A stretch of 51,055 bases of DNA, taken from the NCBI GenBank assembly GCA_021798875.1, contig JAJZBN010000012.1:1-51055 (forward strand). Reading direction: 5' to 3'. Position numbers and translations under genes: made by a program. The notes below the pieces were generated by a model that was not told the DNA's origin, ran no database searches, and saw only the letters and a program-made list of their open reading frames with translations. Origin of the DNA: a bacterium. GTDB lineage: Bacteria; SZUA-79; Acidulodesulfobacterales; Acidulodesulfobacteraceae. Positions 1 through 9,472 of the stretch are shown piece by piece; position 1 is the first letter of the stretch, and every line of letters begins with the position of its first letter.

Positions 1-36
1 CTACTACATCTTTTATAAATAATGACATTTTTAAAA

Positions 37-112
37 TGGTGGGCCCACCCGGGTTCGAACCAGGGACCAACCGGTTATGAGCCGGCCGCTCTACCAGCTG
101 AGCTATAGGCCC
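37..112 (-). tRNA. tRNA with CAT anticodon (elongator Met or Ile2)
   Basis: The minus strand folds as a full cloverleaf. The acceptor arm GGGCCTA pairs with TGGGCCC (one T-G wobble). The D arm is GCTC/GAGC, the T arm contains GGTTCGAACC, and the 3' CCA is encoded (37-39). The anticodon loop reads CTCATAA, giving anticodon CAT at 77-79. A CAT tRNA can be initiator Met, elongator Met or lysidine-modified Ile2. The A-T closed acceptor end and the loop argue against the initiator. Choosing between Met and Ile2 needs identity-element comparison. It lies 9 bases past the rpoD stop codon. Confidence 0.95.
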
Positions 113-120
113 TAAATCCA

Positions 121-2049
121 CTACTTTACAAATGTTTTAAGCCTTTTGGAACGGCTAGGATGCCTGAGCTTCCTAAGGGCTTTTGCTTCTATCTGCCTTA
201 TTCTTTCTCTTGTGACTCCAAACTCTTGCCCTACTTCTTCTAAGGTATGGTCGGATTTAATTCCTATTCCAAACCTCATGCGCAAAACTTTTTCTTCTCT
301 TTCGGTAAGCGAACCAAGAACTTTCCCTGTCTGCTCTTCAAGGTCGGAATTTATTGCCGCCTCTAAAGGCAAAACGGTCGTTTTATCTTCTATAAAATCG
401 CCAAGATGCGTATCCTCTTCTTCGCCAATGGGAGTTTCAAGAGAAATAGGCTCTTTTGCTATCTTCAAAACCTTTCTGACTTTATCTATAGGCAAATCCA
501 TTCTTTCGGCAATCTCTTCCGGAACAGGTTCTCTTCCTATCTCCTGAACTAAAGCTCTTGAAGTCCTAATTAATTTGTTTATGGTTTCTATCATATGGAC
601 GGGTATCCTTATAGTCCTTGCCTGATCGGCAATCGCTCTGGTAATAGCCTGCCTTATCCACCAAGTAGCATATGTAGAAAACTTATATCCTCTTTGATAC
701 TGGAATTTTTCGACCGCTTTCATAAGACCTATATTGCCTTCCTGAATAAGGTCTAAAAACTGAAGCCCTCTGTTGGAATATTTTTTAGCTATAGAAACCA
801 CGAGTCTCAAATTAGCTTCTACTAATTCGGTTTTTGCCGCCTTAGACTTCTCTTCGCCTATTTTTATAGCTTCGACTATTTTTTTAAGTTCGTTTTTGGA
901 TACGCCCACTTCTTTCTCGGAAGCCGCAATCTTTGCCTTATACTCGTTTATGAGCTTATTAATACTTTCCTGGCGTTTATGCTCTTGAGACTTAGACTGT
1001 TCTCCGATTTCATTTTTCTTATTATAAGCGGATTCAAGCTCTTTAATGCTTTCTTCAAATTCCGATATTTTTATATTATGATTTTTAAGCCTCATTATAA
1101 CTTTATCGGATATTTTCTTTTTGAGTCTTAAATCTTTAATGTAGCCGAGTATTTTTTTCTTTGATTCGGCCGTTAAATTTTTATGCCCTACCCAGGAAAT
1201 CGACTTTGAAGAACTGTCGGAATCTATATCTTCTATATTGTCTTCATCGGATTCTGTTTCTTCTAAACCTTCTTCCCTTAAAGAAATTTTATTTTTCTTT
1301 GATTTTTTAGAAACATTTTCGGCCTTAGATTTATCTTCTTTATATTTTACTTCTTTTTTTATTTTTTCGATAATAGATAAAAATCTGCTTTCCGCTTTTT
1401 CTATATCCTTCTCGCTTGGAAAATCGACGTCGTCGAAATCCGAAACTATGCCGGTAATATTTAAATCGCCGTTTTTTAATTTATCTCCTATCGATATAAC
1501 CCAGCGAATTAAAATATCTGAATTTAAAACGGACGAGAAAATTTCTTCTTCTCCTTCCTCTATGCTTTTCGCAATTTCTATTTCTCTTTCGCGAGTAAGC
1601 AATGCTACAGACCCCATCTCTTTTAAATACATCCTTACGGGATCGTTAGTTTTAAGAGATAAGTCTTCTTCCTCTTCCAATTCGTCGTTAAAAATTTCGT
1701 CGTCGGCAAACTTAGAAGAAGACTTGCCAAAAATAGAAGAAGCGTCTCTGCCGATTTCAATATCTTTCTCTCCCAACATACTTATTAAATCGTCTATCTG
1801 ATCGGAAGAAACTATATCCTGAGGTAAAATATCGTTAAATTCGTCGTAGCTTAATCTGCCGCTGGAACGCTCTTTAGCTTTTTCTATGCTTTTATTTAAA
1901 ATTAACGTTTCTATTTCTTTTTCCTTTTTCTGTTTTTTTAAAGTATCCGACGGTTTTTGTTCTTTAACGGTATTATTTTTATTAGCTTTATTCTTTACCT
2001 CTGCCTTATTTTTATTATCTTTTTTATTTTCTATATTTTTTTTTGTCAT
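121..2049 (-). CDS. rpoD: RNA polymerase primary sigma factor RpoD (sigma-70)
   Basis: Housekeeping sigma factor that directs core RNA polymerase to -35/-10 promoters. The 642-residue protein starts with a Lys/Asn-rich low-complexity stretch (about residues 1-50) and a region 1.1-like segment. Region 1.2 ([11 protein letters not shown], about residue 135) follows, then an acidic Ser/Glu/Asp-rich non-conserved insert. Region 2 is intact ([42 protein letters not shown]), as is region 3 ([13 protein letters not shown]). Region 4 carries the helix-turn-helix ([28 protein letters not shown]) near the C-terminus. The ATG is 6 bp after the dnaG stop codon, so the pair is almost certainly co-transcribed, the classic macromolecular-synthesis arrangement. 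Confidence 0.98.
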   Translation of the reverse strand: MTKKNIENKKDNKNKAEVKNKANKNNTVKEQKPSDTLKKQKKEKEIETLILNKSIEKAKERSSGRLSYDEFNDILPQDIVSSDQIDDLISMLGEKDIEIGRDASSIFGKSSSKFADDEIFNDELEEEEDLSLKTNDPVRMYLKEMGSVALLTREREIEIAKSIEEGEEEIFSSVLNSDILIRWVISIGDKLKNGDLNITGIVSDFDDVDFPSEKDIEKAESRFLSIIEKIKKEVKYKEDKSKAENVSKKSKKNKISLREEGLEETESDEDNIEDIDSDSSSKSISWVGHKNLTAESKKKILGYIKDLRLKKKISDKVIMRLKNHNIKISEFEESIKELESAYNKKNEIGEQSKSQEHKRQESINKLINEYKAKIAASEKEVGVSKNELKKIVEAIKIGEEKSKAAKTELVEANLRLVVSIAKKYSNRGLQFLDLIQEGNIGLMKAVEKFQYQRGYKFSTYATWWIRQAITRAIADQARTIRIPVHMIETINKLIRTSRALVQEIGREPVPEEIAERMDLPIDKVRKVLKIAKEPISLETPIGEEEDTHLGDFIEDKTTVLPLEAAINSDLEEQTGKVLGSLTEREEKVLRMRFGIGIKSDHTLEEVGQEFGVTRERIRQIEAKALRKLRHPSRSKRLKTFVK

Positions 2050-2055
2050 ATTGGA

Positions 2056-3915
2056 TCAGTACCCGCAAATCTTTTTTTGAAACTCTTTAGATATATATTT
2101 TAACCTGTTTAATTCCTGAAATTTAATTATTCTGTCTTTTTCGTCTAAATTACCGCTTTTAATTACTCCCAATATATCTCTGCATATCTTATCTATATTA
2201 TTAACTTTTAGCTTCATAAGAAGTTTCTTAAAATCTTCTCTATTTCCGCTATTTTCCGACATAAGACCTGAATAATAAATCCTTTTCCATTTATCGACGT
2301 TACCTGTTCCCGAAATTATTTCTTCTACAGCGCCTTTAATTATTTCTTGGCTTGCGCCGTTTTTAACGATATTTTGAATTTCTTTGATAATATATACGGC
2401 ATCTTTATCGGAAAATTCAGATATTATATCATCGCTTATATACTCTGTCAATACTAAATTACAAAATATTTTGCTTACTATAATATCTTCAATGCCCATT
2501 TCCTCTTTTACCGAAATTTCGGCAGCGGGATTTGAATTATAATCCATGCTTCCGGTTCCATTCCCGCTTTTATTAGATTCAATATACTTTCTTATTACGC
2601 TTTCGTTTAAACCGAGTTTATTGGCAAGTATATTTACGTAATGAGAATATATAATATTATTTCCGATTTTTTTAAAATACGGCACAACGTCTTGTATGAC
2701 GGATATCTTTCGTTTTAATATATTTTCCTCGTTATTTTTAATTATACCGCTTTTTTTGTTTTTTTCAACATAATAGTCTATCGCAAATTCTACCGGCGGT
2801 TTTTTGCTTTCGTTAATTAATTTTATAAGACTTTCGCTTCCGAATTTTCGCACGAAAGTATCGGGATCTTCTCCGCCGCTAAGACAGGCGGCGTAAATAT
2901 TTTTATCGGGGCTGTCCATAAACTCCCTGAACAGTTCCATTCCTCTATTGATTGCATTAATTCCTGCTTTATCTCCGTCATAAAGCAAAACAATCTCATC
3001 GCACAATCTCGATAAATTTGAAATATGATTTTTTGAAAGAGCGGTACCCATCGTAGCTACGATATTTTTTATACCGTTTGCATAAAGCGTTATCATATCG
3101 AAATAACCTTCTACGATTATAGCTGTATTGTCTTTTTTAATAAAAGGAATTGCCTTGTCTAAACCAAAAAGAGTATTATTTTTTACGAAAATTTCGGAAT
3201 TATTTGTATTGATATATTTTGGAAAGTTTGAAGATAGACGTTCCCCTTCCATAGCAATAATGCGTGAAGCCAATGCTACGGGCTCGCCGGTTCTATCCAT
3301 TATGGGAATAATCAGTTTATTGACGAATCTGTCGGCATAAACCTTATTGTAATCGTCTTTTTTAACCAAAAGGCCCATATCCACGGCAATATCAAGATCC
3401 GCCTTAACGCTTTTAAGCAGTGCGGTTAAACCGTTTCCAAAACCGGCATATCCTAATTTAAAGTCTTTTGCTACATCGGCGTTTATACCTCTTTCGGCAA
3501 GATAATTTATTATATGCCGGCTGTTGGAAACATAAACGAAAAGATTTTCGTAATAAAAATTAACGGCAAGATTTATTATTTTTTTAACCGGATTTTCCGC
3601 TTTGGACGAGCTGTCGTTTTTGCGAAATTTTATATATTCTACGGGAATATTGTATTTATTTTTAAGATAATCGACTACTTCGGCAAAAGAATCTCCCTTT
3701 ATTTCTTTAAGGAACGTTATGACATTGCCCCCCTTGCCGCATCCGAAACAGTAGTATAATCCTTTTGCTTCGTTAACGCTGAAAGAAGGGGTTTTTTCGG
3801 AGTGAAACGGACATAAACCCGTATAATTTCTCCCTGTTTTTTTTAATTTAACGAAGGCCGATATTTCTTCTACGATATTAACGTAAGACAATACGGTTTC
3901 TATATTTTTATCCAT
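2056..3915 (-). CDS. dnaG: DNA primase DnaG
   Basis: Synthesises RNA primers for replication at the fork. The 619-residue protein has the N-terminal CHC2 zinc-binding domain (CPFHSEKTPSF and YYCFGCGKGGNVI, about residues 35-70). A catalytic core with a TOPRIM fold follows (IVEGYFDMITLYANG with the conserved Glu, then LLYDGDKAG with the Asp pair, about residues 265-315). A poorly conserved C-terminal region would be the helicase-binding domain. It lies directly upstream of rpoD (6 bp gap) and downstream of rpsU and cvpA, the usual rpsU-dnaG-rpoD order with cvpA inserted. Confidence 0.97.
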   Translation of the reverse strand: MDKNIETVLSYVNIVEEISAFVKLKKTGRNYTGLCPFHSEKTPSFSVNEAKGLYYCFGCGKGGNVITFLKEIKGDSFAEVVDYLKNKYNIPVEYIKFRKNDSSSKAENPVKKIINLAVNFYYENLFVYVSNSRHIINYLAERGINADVAKDFKLGYAGFGNGLTALLKSVKADLDIAVDMGLLVKKDDYNKVYADRFVNKLIIPIMDRTGEPVALASRIIAMEGERLSSNFPKYINTNNSEIFVKNNTLFGLDKAIPFIKKDNTAIIVEGYFDMITLYANGIKNIVATMGTALSKNHISNLSRLCDEIVLLYDGDKAGINAINRGMELFREFMDSPDKNIYAACLSGGEDPDTFVRKFGSESLIKLINESKKPPVEFAIDYYVEKNKKSGIIKNNEENILKRKISVIQDVVPYFKKIGNNIIYSHYVNILANKLGLNESVIRKYIESNKSGNGTGSMDYNSNPAAEISVKEEMGIEDIIVSKIFCNLVLTEYISDDIISEFSDKDAVYIIKEIQNIVKNGASQEIIKGAVEEIISGTGNVDKWKRIYYSGLMSENSGNREDFKKLLMKLKVNNIDKICRDILGVIKSGNLDEKDRIIKFQELNRLKYISKEFQKKICGY

Positions 3916-3972
3916 AACTTCTTAATTATATAATAGATAAACCTAAAACAATTAAATAAGCCGAATGAAAAT

Positions 3973-4106
3973 TTAATATAATTTGTTCAGATACGGGGAT
4001 AAAAATTTGCCGGTTTTTAAAAAATAAGGAATTAAACTTTTAGATTTATAATTATTTAAAGTTTTAGCAGTTATTGGAATGGAAAAAAGAAAGTATAAAA
4101 TTAAAC
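3973..4106 (-). other. Detached 3' part of cvpA in the other frame (after frameshift)
   Basis: If one T is added to the nine-T tract (plus-strand A run at 4135-4143), the cvpA frame stays open past the stop at 4107-4109 to a TAA at 3973-3975. The added residues read GGFFFAGVKAFLLLSLILYF and continue with a Lys/Tyr-rich tail. A Gly-rich turn followed by a hydrophobic helix is what CvpA proteins normally have after the Asn-Arg-x-Gly-Gly turn. The restored product would be about 164 residues, the usual CvpA length. This region is therefore probably coding, separated by a real or sequencing-derived one-base deletion. Confidence 0.7.
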
Positions 4107-4463
4107 TCAATAATAAAAAGGCTTTAACTCCGGCAAAAAAAAACCGCCCATTCTATTGTAAAATCCTAATCTTATTAAATCTATAATTTTTGTAAGTATA
4201 AACGATATTATAGCAAAAATTATTACGATTAATAAAAAAACAAGCGTAAAAACAGCTATTTTTCCATATTCTTGGTTGTTAAACCGCTGCGCTATACTGC
4301 TTAAATAATAAGAACCGTAATATTTTGAAGTTACGTAAGACGCTCCGTAATAGGCAAAAAAAACCCCGAGTATAGATATAGCCTCTTTTATAAAGCCTCT
4401 AAAAAAACCTCTTATCATAATTATGACAAAAAAGACCAAAAAGGCTATATCCAAATAACTCAT
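4107..4463 (-). CDS. cvpA: CvpA-family inner-membrane protein, frameshifted near the C-terminus
   Basis: CvpA-family proteins are small polytopic membrane proteins linked to colicin V production, envelope stress and surface behaviour. The first 110 residues match the family pattern: an N-terminal helix ending in a conserved RGFFRGFIKEAISILG motif, then two more hydrophobic segments and an Asn-Arg-Met-Gly-Gly turn. The frame as written stops after 118 residues, about 45 short of normal. The break falls in a homopolymer of nine T (4135-4143), after which the missing helix continues in another frame (see 3973-4106). It lies between rpsU and dnaG on the same strand. Read as sequenced it would be a pseudogene; a sequencing or assembly indel is equally possible. 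Confidence 0.85.
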   Translation of the reverse strand: MSYLDIAFLVFFVIIMIRGFFRGFIKEAISILGVFFAYYGASYVTSKYYGSYYLSSIAQRFNNQEYGKIAVFTLVFLLIVIIFAIISFILTKIIDLIRLGFYNRMGGFFLPELKPFYY

Positions 4464-4482
4464 AGATTTTATCGGTAAATTA

Positions 4483-4677
4483 TTAATAATTGAAATAATT
4501 TTTTTTGGAATTTCTTTTTCTGGAAGCAGCCGCTTTTTTCTTTCTTTTCACGCTCGGCTTTTCATAATACTCTCTTTTTCTGATTTCAGAAAGAATACCT
4601 GCTCTTTCGCAAGATTTTTTGAATCTTCTCAAAGCATTTTCGAATGATTCGTTTTCTTTAATTTTTACGATTGACAA
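4483..4677 (-). CDS. rpsU: 30S ribosomal protein S21
   Basis: Small basic ribosomal protein needed for efficient initiation. The 64-residue sequence shows the S21 pattern ([20 protein letters not shown], then [17 protein letters not shown]). The frame begins with TTG at 4675-4677 (product MSIVKI...), because no ATG or GTG precedes the conserved start. An AGGAGG sits upstream on the minus strand at 4690-4695, slightly farther than the optimum. It leads the rpsU-cvpA-dnaG-rpoD group. Confidence 0.95.
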   Translation of the reverse strand: MSIVKIKENESFENALRRFKKSCERAGILSEIRKREYYEKPSVKRKKKAAASRKRNSKKNYFNY

Positions 4678-4710
4678 AACCTAATTTCGCCTCCTTTTTT
4701 TCTAATATAT

Positions 4711-4757
4711 GGCACCTTCACAACTCGTAACAATTCGGGCACCTTCACTTTATTGTA
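4711..4757 (-). promoter_or_regulatory. rpsU leader: -10 element and paired GTGAAGGTGCC boxes
   Basis: On the minus strand a TACAAT -10-like hexamer lies at 4752-4757. Downstream of it, the 11-mer GTGAAGGTGCC occurs twice, at 4738-4748 and 4711-4721, 27 bp apart, ahead of the S21 ribosome-binding site. One copy sits near the expected transcription start, the other in the leader. No good -35 element is visible. The boxes may be a protein or RNA control site. This is inference from repetition and position only. Confidence 0.4.
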
Positions 4758-4806
4758 GCACAACTTTGCCTTTATATAGTATCTAACATTTTTTATTAAT
4801 TTGCAA

Positions 4807-5562
4807 CTATTTTTGTTTGCGGTTATTTTTTTCGTCTATACCGGATACACCTTCCCTTTTCTTTAATTCATTGATAACGGAATAAAAATCTATTCCAGAA
4901 TATACAAGCATAACCGTATAAAAAAACAGCAAATCCGCCGCTTCATAGATAATTTTATCTTTTTCGGAATTACTTGCAACGGATAAAATAAGTTCAAGCG
5001 ATTCTTCCTGAAGTTTTTTGCCTATTTTTTCATATCCTTCCTTCATTAATTTTGCCGTATAAGATTTTTCGGTATCTGAATTTTTGCGGCCAGCTATATG
5101 GTCGTACAATAGTTTAAGCGAATAAAATATTGCATCGTTTTTATTATCGTCCGAAACATCTCCGGATGCCGATAATCCGTTGTTTACTTTAGAATAAAAA
5201 CAAGATTTATGCCCGGTATGGCATGCGGGACCGTTTTGAATTATTTTCAATAATATACTGTCGTTATCGCAATCGAAAAATATTTCTTTTACAGCCTGAG
5301 TATGACCGGAAGTTTCGCCTTTTTTCCATAATTTATTTCTAGACCTGGAAAAATAGTGCGAATAACCGGTTTCAATTGTTTTTCTAAGCGCTTCTTCGTT
5401 CATAAATGCAAGCATTAATATATCTTTGGTATAATAGTCCTGTGCAACTGCCGGAATTAAACCGCTAAGCTTTGAAAAATCTATTTTTTTTAAAAAAGAC
5501 TCGAGCGAATCTGGGTCTAATACGTCAACTATTAAAGCATTATCTTTATCGTATTCTTTCAC
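4807..5562 (-). CDS. hisIE: Bifunctional phosphoribosyl-AMP cyclohydrolase / phosphoribosyl-ATP pyrophosphatase
   Basis: Catalyses histidine steps two and three in one 251-residue polypeptide. The N-terminal HisI half (to about residue 125) carries the zinc/substrate signature: [18 protein letters not shown], then [10 protein letters not shown] and [11 protein letters not shown]. The C-terminal HisE half (about residues 140-235) carries [12 protein letters not shown] and the [14 protein letters not shown] helix typical of the pyrophosphatase. It overlaps the hisF stop by 4 bp (ATGA), so translation is coupled. It is the last gene of the his operon. Confidence 0.96.
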   Translation of the reverse strand: MKEYDKDNALIVDVLDPDSLESFLKKIDFSKLSGLIPAVAQDYYTKDILMLAFMNEEALRKTIETGYSHYFSRSRNKLWKKGETSGHTQAVKEIFFDCDNDSILLKIIQNGPACHTGHKSCFYSKVNNGLSASGDVSDDNKNDAIFYSLKLLYDHIAGRKNSDTEKSYTAKLMKEGYEKIGKKLQEESLELILSVASNSEKDKIIYEAADLLFFYTVMLVYSGIDFYSVINELKKREGVSGIDEKNNRKQK

Positions 5563-6314
5563 AATCTTACGTTTATCCCTTTTGATTTTAAATATTTTTT
5601 TATAGGTATTATACCGGAATTTTCATAATGAAATATTGAAGCAGCAAGAGCGGCGCCGGCATCGGCTTTTACGAAAACTTCCTCTATGTCTTTTGCATCT
5701 CTTGCTCCGCCGGAAGCAATAACCGGTATTTTTACGCTCTGAACTACCTTAGACGTTAGATTTATTTCATAGCCGCTTTTTGTTCCGTCTTTATCCATGC
5801 TGGTTAACAGTATTTCTCCCGCCCCTCTGTTATAAACCTCTTTAGCCCAACGTATAGCGTTAATACCTGAGTTTTTCTTTCCTCCGTGCGTAAAAACTAA
5901 ATATTCGTCTCCTACCTTTTTTGCGTCTATTGCTATTACTATAGTCGACGAACCGAATTTCTTTGCTGCTTCGTCGATAATTGCAGGATTAATAACCGCC
6001 GAAGTATTTATTGAAACTTTATCTGCGCCGCTATTAAGAAGATTATGAATATCTTCTATTTCCGAAACCCCTCCTCCCACGCCGAAAGGAATAAAAATAT
6101 TTTCCGAAATCTTTTCGACAAGTTTTAGAATAGTCTTTCTTTTTTCGCTTGAAGCTGTAATATCTAAAAACATCAGTTCGTCCGCAAGCTCGTCGTCATA
6201 TTTTTTAGCAAGCTCCACAGGATCGCCGGCGCTTTTTAAGTCCTCGAAATTTATACCTTTTACTACTTCGTTGTTCTTAATATCTAAACAAGGTATTATT
6301 CTTTTTGCAAGCAT
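5559..6314 (-). CDS. hisF: Imidazole glycerol phosphate synthase cyclase subunit HisF
   Basis: A (beta/alpha)8-barrel cyclase that uses ammonia from HisH to make imidazole glycerol phosphate and AICAR. The 251-residue protein has the family start [20 protein letters not shown] with the catalytic Asp, a phosphate-binding GVGGGVS loop, a second catalytic Asp in [12 protein letters not shown], and the ASGGA phosphate loop. It sits 4 bp after hisA and overlaps hisIE by 4 bp. The partner hisH is two genes upstream. Confidence 0.97.
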   Translation of the reverse strand: MLAKRIIPCLDIKNNEVVKGINFEDLKSAGDPVELAKKYDDELADELMFLDITASSEKRKTILKLVEKISENIFIPFGVGGGVSEIEDIHNLLNSGADKVSINTSAVINPAIIDEAAKKFGSSTIVIAIDAKKVGDEYLVFTHGGKKNSGINAIRWAKEVYNRGAGEILLTSMDKDGTKSGYEINLTSKVVQSVKIPVIASGGARDAKDIEEVFVKADAGAALAASIFHYENSGIIPIKKYLKSKGINVRL

Positions 6315-6318
6315 AAAT

Positions 6319-7041
6319 TTATCCTAATAAAGCATTAGTTTTTTTTAAATCTATTCTTCCGTCGTAAAGAGCTTTTCCTATTATTACGCCCTTTAAAGAA
6401 TTTATATTAAGTTCCTTAAGTTTTTTGACGTCGTCTAACCCGGAAACCCCTCCCGAAGCAATTATATCGACTTTCAATTTTGCAAGTTCGGTAATGAGAT
6501 TTAAATTAACTCCTTCCAGCATTCCGTCTTTTTTAATATCCGTAAATATAAAAGTTTCTATGCCGTATTTTTCTTTTAAGCTACTTACGGCTTCGCCCGC
6601 AGGAACTTCGACATACTCTTTCCATCCGGATATGGCTATCCTGTCGTCGTATAAATCTATACCGCCTATAATCCTGCCCTTATATTTCGCCAAAGAATCT
6701 TTAACGGAATTTATATCTTTAAACAGTATAGAGCCTAAAACTATATAAGACGCACCTGCATTAAAATAAAGGTCTATAACGTCGTTATTCCTTATTCCTC
6801 CTCCAACCTCTACGGGAATATTTACCGATTTAATTATATCTTTTATTATCTCGTAATTATCGGGATTTCCGGACTTAGCTCCGTCAAGGTCCACTATATG
6901 AAGCCTTTTAGCGCCGTTATTTTGCCAGTTAAGAGCCGCCTCGACGGGAGAAATTCGATACTCTTTTTTTACGTCGTAATCACCCATGGTAAGCCTAACG
7001 CACTTAGAACCAAGGATATCGACGGCAGGTATAATAATCAT
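6319..7041 (-). CDS. hisA: Phosphoribosylformimino-5-aminoimidazole carboxamide ribotide isomerase HisA
   Basis: An Amadori isomerase on a (beta/alpha)8 barrel, related to HisF. The 240-residue protein begins MIIIPAVDILGSKCVRLTMGDY, with the catalytic Asp in AVDI. It has the first phosphate loop VEVGGGIR, the second catalytic Asp in FTDIKKDGMLEGVNL and the second phosphate loop IIASGGVSG. It lies between hisH and hisF in the operon. Confidence 0.97.
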   Translation of the reverse strand: MIIIPAVDILGSKCVRLTMGDYDVKKEYRISPVEAALNWQNNGAKRLHIVDLDGAKSGNPDNYEIIKDIIKSVNIPVEVGGGIRNNDVIDLYFNAGASYIVLGSILFKDINSVKDSLAKYKGRIIGGIDLYDDRIAISGWKEYVEVPAGEAVSSLKEKYGIETFIFTDIKKDGMLEGVNLNLITELAKLKVDIIASGGVSGLDDVKKLKELNINSLKGVIIGKALYDGRIDLKKTNALLG

Positions 7042-7072
7042 ATTTTTTATTTAGATTTATTTTACTTAAGTT

Positions 7073-7684
7073 TTAATTTTCTATGAAATTTTTAAGCAAA
7101 GCCAGCCCCTCTTTATGACTTTTTTCCGGATGAAATTGGCATGCAAAAATATTATCTTTTTTTACGCAGGCGGTAAATTTGCCGTAATAATCGCAAACAG
7201 CGGCAGCAATATCTTCTTCCGGAACGCAATAATAAGAATGAAGAAAATAAAAAAAACTTTTGTCTTCTATTCCTTTAAACTCTTCTAATGGTTTTAATAT
7301 TTCTACATCGTTCCATCCTATATGAGGAATTAGGTTTACTGCATTTTCGTCGAACTTGACTACTTTTCCTTTAAAAATTCCGAGTCCTTCGCTATAACCG
7401 AATTCTTCCGAAGTTTCAAACAAAAGCTGCATTCCCAGACATATTCCAAGAAATTTTTTGCCTTCGATTATTGCATCTTTAATAGGATTAACCAAGTCTT
7501 TTCTTTTTAAAGTCGCCATAGCGTCCTTGAAACCGCCTACTCCCGGCAGCACTAAATGCGTCGCATTTTTTATGTCTTCAAAATCGTTTGTTATTTTAGC
7601 GGAATAACCTAAAAAGTTAAAAGCGTTTTTAACGTTTTTAAGATTGCCCATGCCGTAATCTATAACGGCTATTTTTTTTTCCAT
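7073..7684 (-). CDS. hisH: Imidazole glycerol phosphate synthase glutaminase subunit HisH
   Basis: Class I glutamine amidotransferase that supplies ammonia to HisF. The 203-residue protein contains GMGNLKNV near the N-terminus, the oxyanion segment PGVGGFKDAM, the nucleophile Cys in FLGICLGMQLLFE (about residue 81), and the His-Glu pair in QFHPEKSHKEGL near the C-terminus. All three catalytic residues are present. The amidase gene lies just upstream, 12 bp away, and hisA lies downstream. Confidence 0.97.
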   Translation of the reverse strand: MEKKIAVIDYGMGNLKNVKNAFNFLGYSAKITNDFEDIKNATHLVLPGVGGFKDAMATLKRKDLVNPIKDAIIEGKKFLGICLGMQLLFETSEEFGYSEGLGIFKGKVVKFDENAVNLIPHIGWNDVEILKPLEEFKGIEDKSFFYFLHSYYCVPEEDIAAAVCDYYGKFTACVKKDNIFACQFHPEKSHKEGLALLKNFIEN

Positions 7685-7696
7685 TTTTTTATATAT

Positions 7697-8746
7697 TTAT
7701 CTTTTATCTATTATAAAATATTTGTAAATAGCGTTGGCTATGGCATCGGCAACCATCTGCCTGAAAGTAGAAGAAGCCAAAAGATGTTCCTCGTAAGGAT
7801 TGGAAATATATGCATACTCTATTACTACGGCGGGCATAGTAGTAAACCTCAATACGTAAAGGTCGTCCCTAAGTATTCCGTCGTATTTTAAGTTTAATTT
7901 AGATGAAACGTAATGTTCTAAATATTTTGCGAATTGATACGAATTTCTGTGAAAATAATATGTCGTGGTCCCGTAAAGATATGGAACTACCTGAGAATTG
8001 CAGTATAATCCTATAAATAGATTTGCTCCGCTTTGATTGGCAAGCGCCGCTCTTTGCTGAAGGCTTACGAACACGTTAGACGTCCTGTCTATCTCCGTTT
8101 TAATTCCTTTTGCTTCAAGAAGTTTTCTTAGCTTTAAGGCAATGCTTAAGTTAACGAAACTTTCAGGAAGTCCCATAGGTCCTACTCCTCCGGGATCTCC
8201 GCCGCCGTGTCCAGCATCTATGAACACGTTAAAATTTACGCCTTTTACCGGAACATTATTTCTGCGGCTTTTAACGGCAGGTGTTTTTTTCGCAAAATAC
8301 GCTTCGGCTTTTGAAGCATAAACTACCGTCTCATATTTATTATTTCCTGCTACGACCGTTTTAACATAAGGCTTATTCAAAGAATTTTGTCTTAAAACCA
8401 AATGAACCGAATATTTAGGGGCCGTGCTAAACTGGGAATAAGAAACGGAAAATACGTCAGGAAAAGGGTTTTTTATCTTATTGCCGCGTCCAAACAAAAC
8501 TGCATGACCAAAAACTAAAATAAAATATTTTTTAAATCCGTTTTTAAACAAATAACTCTTATAAAAAGGCTTCCTGCCTGCAGTTAAAATATCTATTGTG
8601 CCGTCTGCATGATTTATAAAAATTCTGTTAATATAAGTTATATTTCGTGAAAAAGCATAAGTTTTTTGCGACTTAAACAGTAAAACTCCTATTGAAAGGA
8701 GGAACAGCGCAGAACAGAATATTAATAATTTATAGGTTTTTTTCAT
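7697..8746 (-). CDS. N-acetylmuramoyl-L-alanine amidase (AmiC/Amidase_3 type)
   Basis: Periplasmic zinc amidase that cleaves the lactyl-Ala bond of peptidoglycan. Residues 1-31 look like a signal peptide (MKK, hydrophobic stretch, then TYAFS). The next 130 residues resemble an AMIN-type targeting domain. The Amidase_3 catalytic domain (about residues 170-345) shows the zinc ligands in IDAGHGGGDPG, the Glu in LPESFVNLSIAL, RTSNVFVSLQQRAALAN, and a C-terminal VVIEYAYISNPYEE with the catalytic Glu. It is embedded between hisB and hisH with gaps of 3 and 12 bp, an unusual insertion in a histidine operon. Confidence 0.93.
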   Translation of the reverse strand: MKKTYKLLIFCSALFLLSIGVLLFKSQKTYAFSRNITYINRIFINHADGTIDILTAGRKPFYKSYLFKNGFKKYFILVFGHAVLFGRGNKIKNPFPDVFSVSYSQFSTAPKYSVHLVLRQNSLNKPYVKTVVAGNNKYETVVYASKAEAYFAKKTPAVKSRRNNVPVKGVNFNVFIDAGHGGGDPGGVGPMGLPESFVNLSIALKLRKLLEAKGIKTEIDRTSNVFVSLQQRAALANQSGANLFIGLYCNSQVVPYLYGTTTYYFHRNSYQFAKYLEHYVSSKLNLKYDGILRDDLYVLRFTTMPAVVIEYAYISNPYEEHLLASSTFRQMVADAIANAIYKYFIIDKR

Positions 8747-8749
8747 TTT

Positions 8750-9427
8750 TCATATACTTCCTTTAGTAGAAGGAATTCCGGAATCGCCGGTGATTTCAAG
8801 AGCGTCCGAAACTGCTCTTCCTGCAGATTTGAAGACTGCTTCTACCATATGATGTATGTTCGATCCGTACTGAATATTTATATGAAGACTTATAAGAGCA
8901 TTTTTGCAAACCGCATCAAAAAAAACGTTAGAATATACGTAAAAAAATTTATCTACCAATATTTCACGCGATTCCTGTTTGGAAATTCTTAACGAAGATT
9001 TTAAAAATTCTTTACCGGATTGAGATATATCTTCTCCCATAAATCTGTAAACAAAAAATGACCTGCCGCAAAAATCTGCCGTGGCTTGAACAAGAGATTC
9101 ATCCATAGGAACGGATGCGAAACCGTATCTTTTAATTCCTCTCTTATCGCCGGATAATTCTTTAAATGCAATTCCCATAACTATACCGGTATCTTCTATG
9201 AGATGATGCAGATCGACTCCTATATCGCCTTTCGCTTTAAGAGATATATCGCATCCGGAATGTTTTGAAAACTGCTCCAGCATATGATTGAAAAACGGAA
9301 CGCCCGTATCGATTTTATAGTTTCCTTTTCCATCGATATTTAATTCCAGTTTTATATCCGTTTCGGTAGTCTTTCTTATAAATTTACCTTTTCTTGCCTT
9401 TTTTTTTATAGTATTTTTTTCAGGCAT
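8750..9427 (-). CDS. hisB: Imidazoleglycerol-phosphate dehydratase HisB (monofunctional)
   Basis: Dehydrates imidazole glycerol phosphate to imidazole acetol phosphate. The 225-residue protein carries the manganese-binding motifs FFNHMLEQFSKHSG and DLHHLIEDTGI, with a second set at IHHMVEAVFKSAGRAV. There is no N-terminal histidinol phosphatase domain, so this is the monofunctional form and a separate phosphatase is needed elsewhere. A basic N-terminal extension of about 15 residues (KKKARKGK) and a somewhat long central loop make it longer than the usual 195. A GGAAGG ribosome-binding site precedes the ATG. Confidence 0.96.
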   Translation of the reverse strand: MPEKNTIKKKARKGKFIRKTTETDIKLELNIDGKGNYKIDTGVPFFNHMLEQFSKHSGCDISLKAKGDIGVDLHHLIEDTGIVMGIAFKELSGDKRGIKRYGFASVPMDESLVQATADFCGRSFFVYRFMGEDISQSGKEFLKSSLRISKQESREILVDKFFYVYSNVFFDAVCKNALISLHINIQYGSNIHHMVEAVFKSAGRAVSDALEITGDSGIPSTKGSI

Positions 9428-9472
9428 GCAGATTTTACCTTCCCGAAGAATGTATTGTTATACTTTTATTTC

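Noticed and set aside
146-2080. Several open frames antisense to rpoD
   Set aside because: They mirror the Lys/Glu/Ser-rich composition of rpoD, have no ribosome-binding sites, and rpoD is unambiguous.
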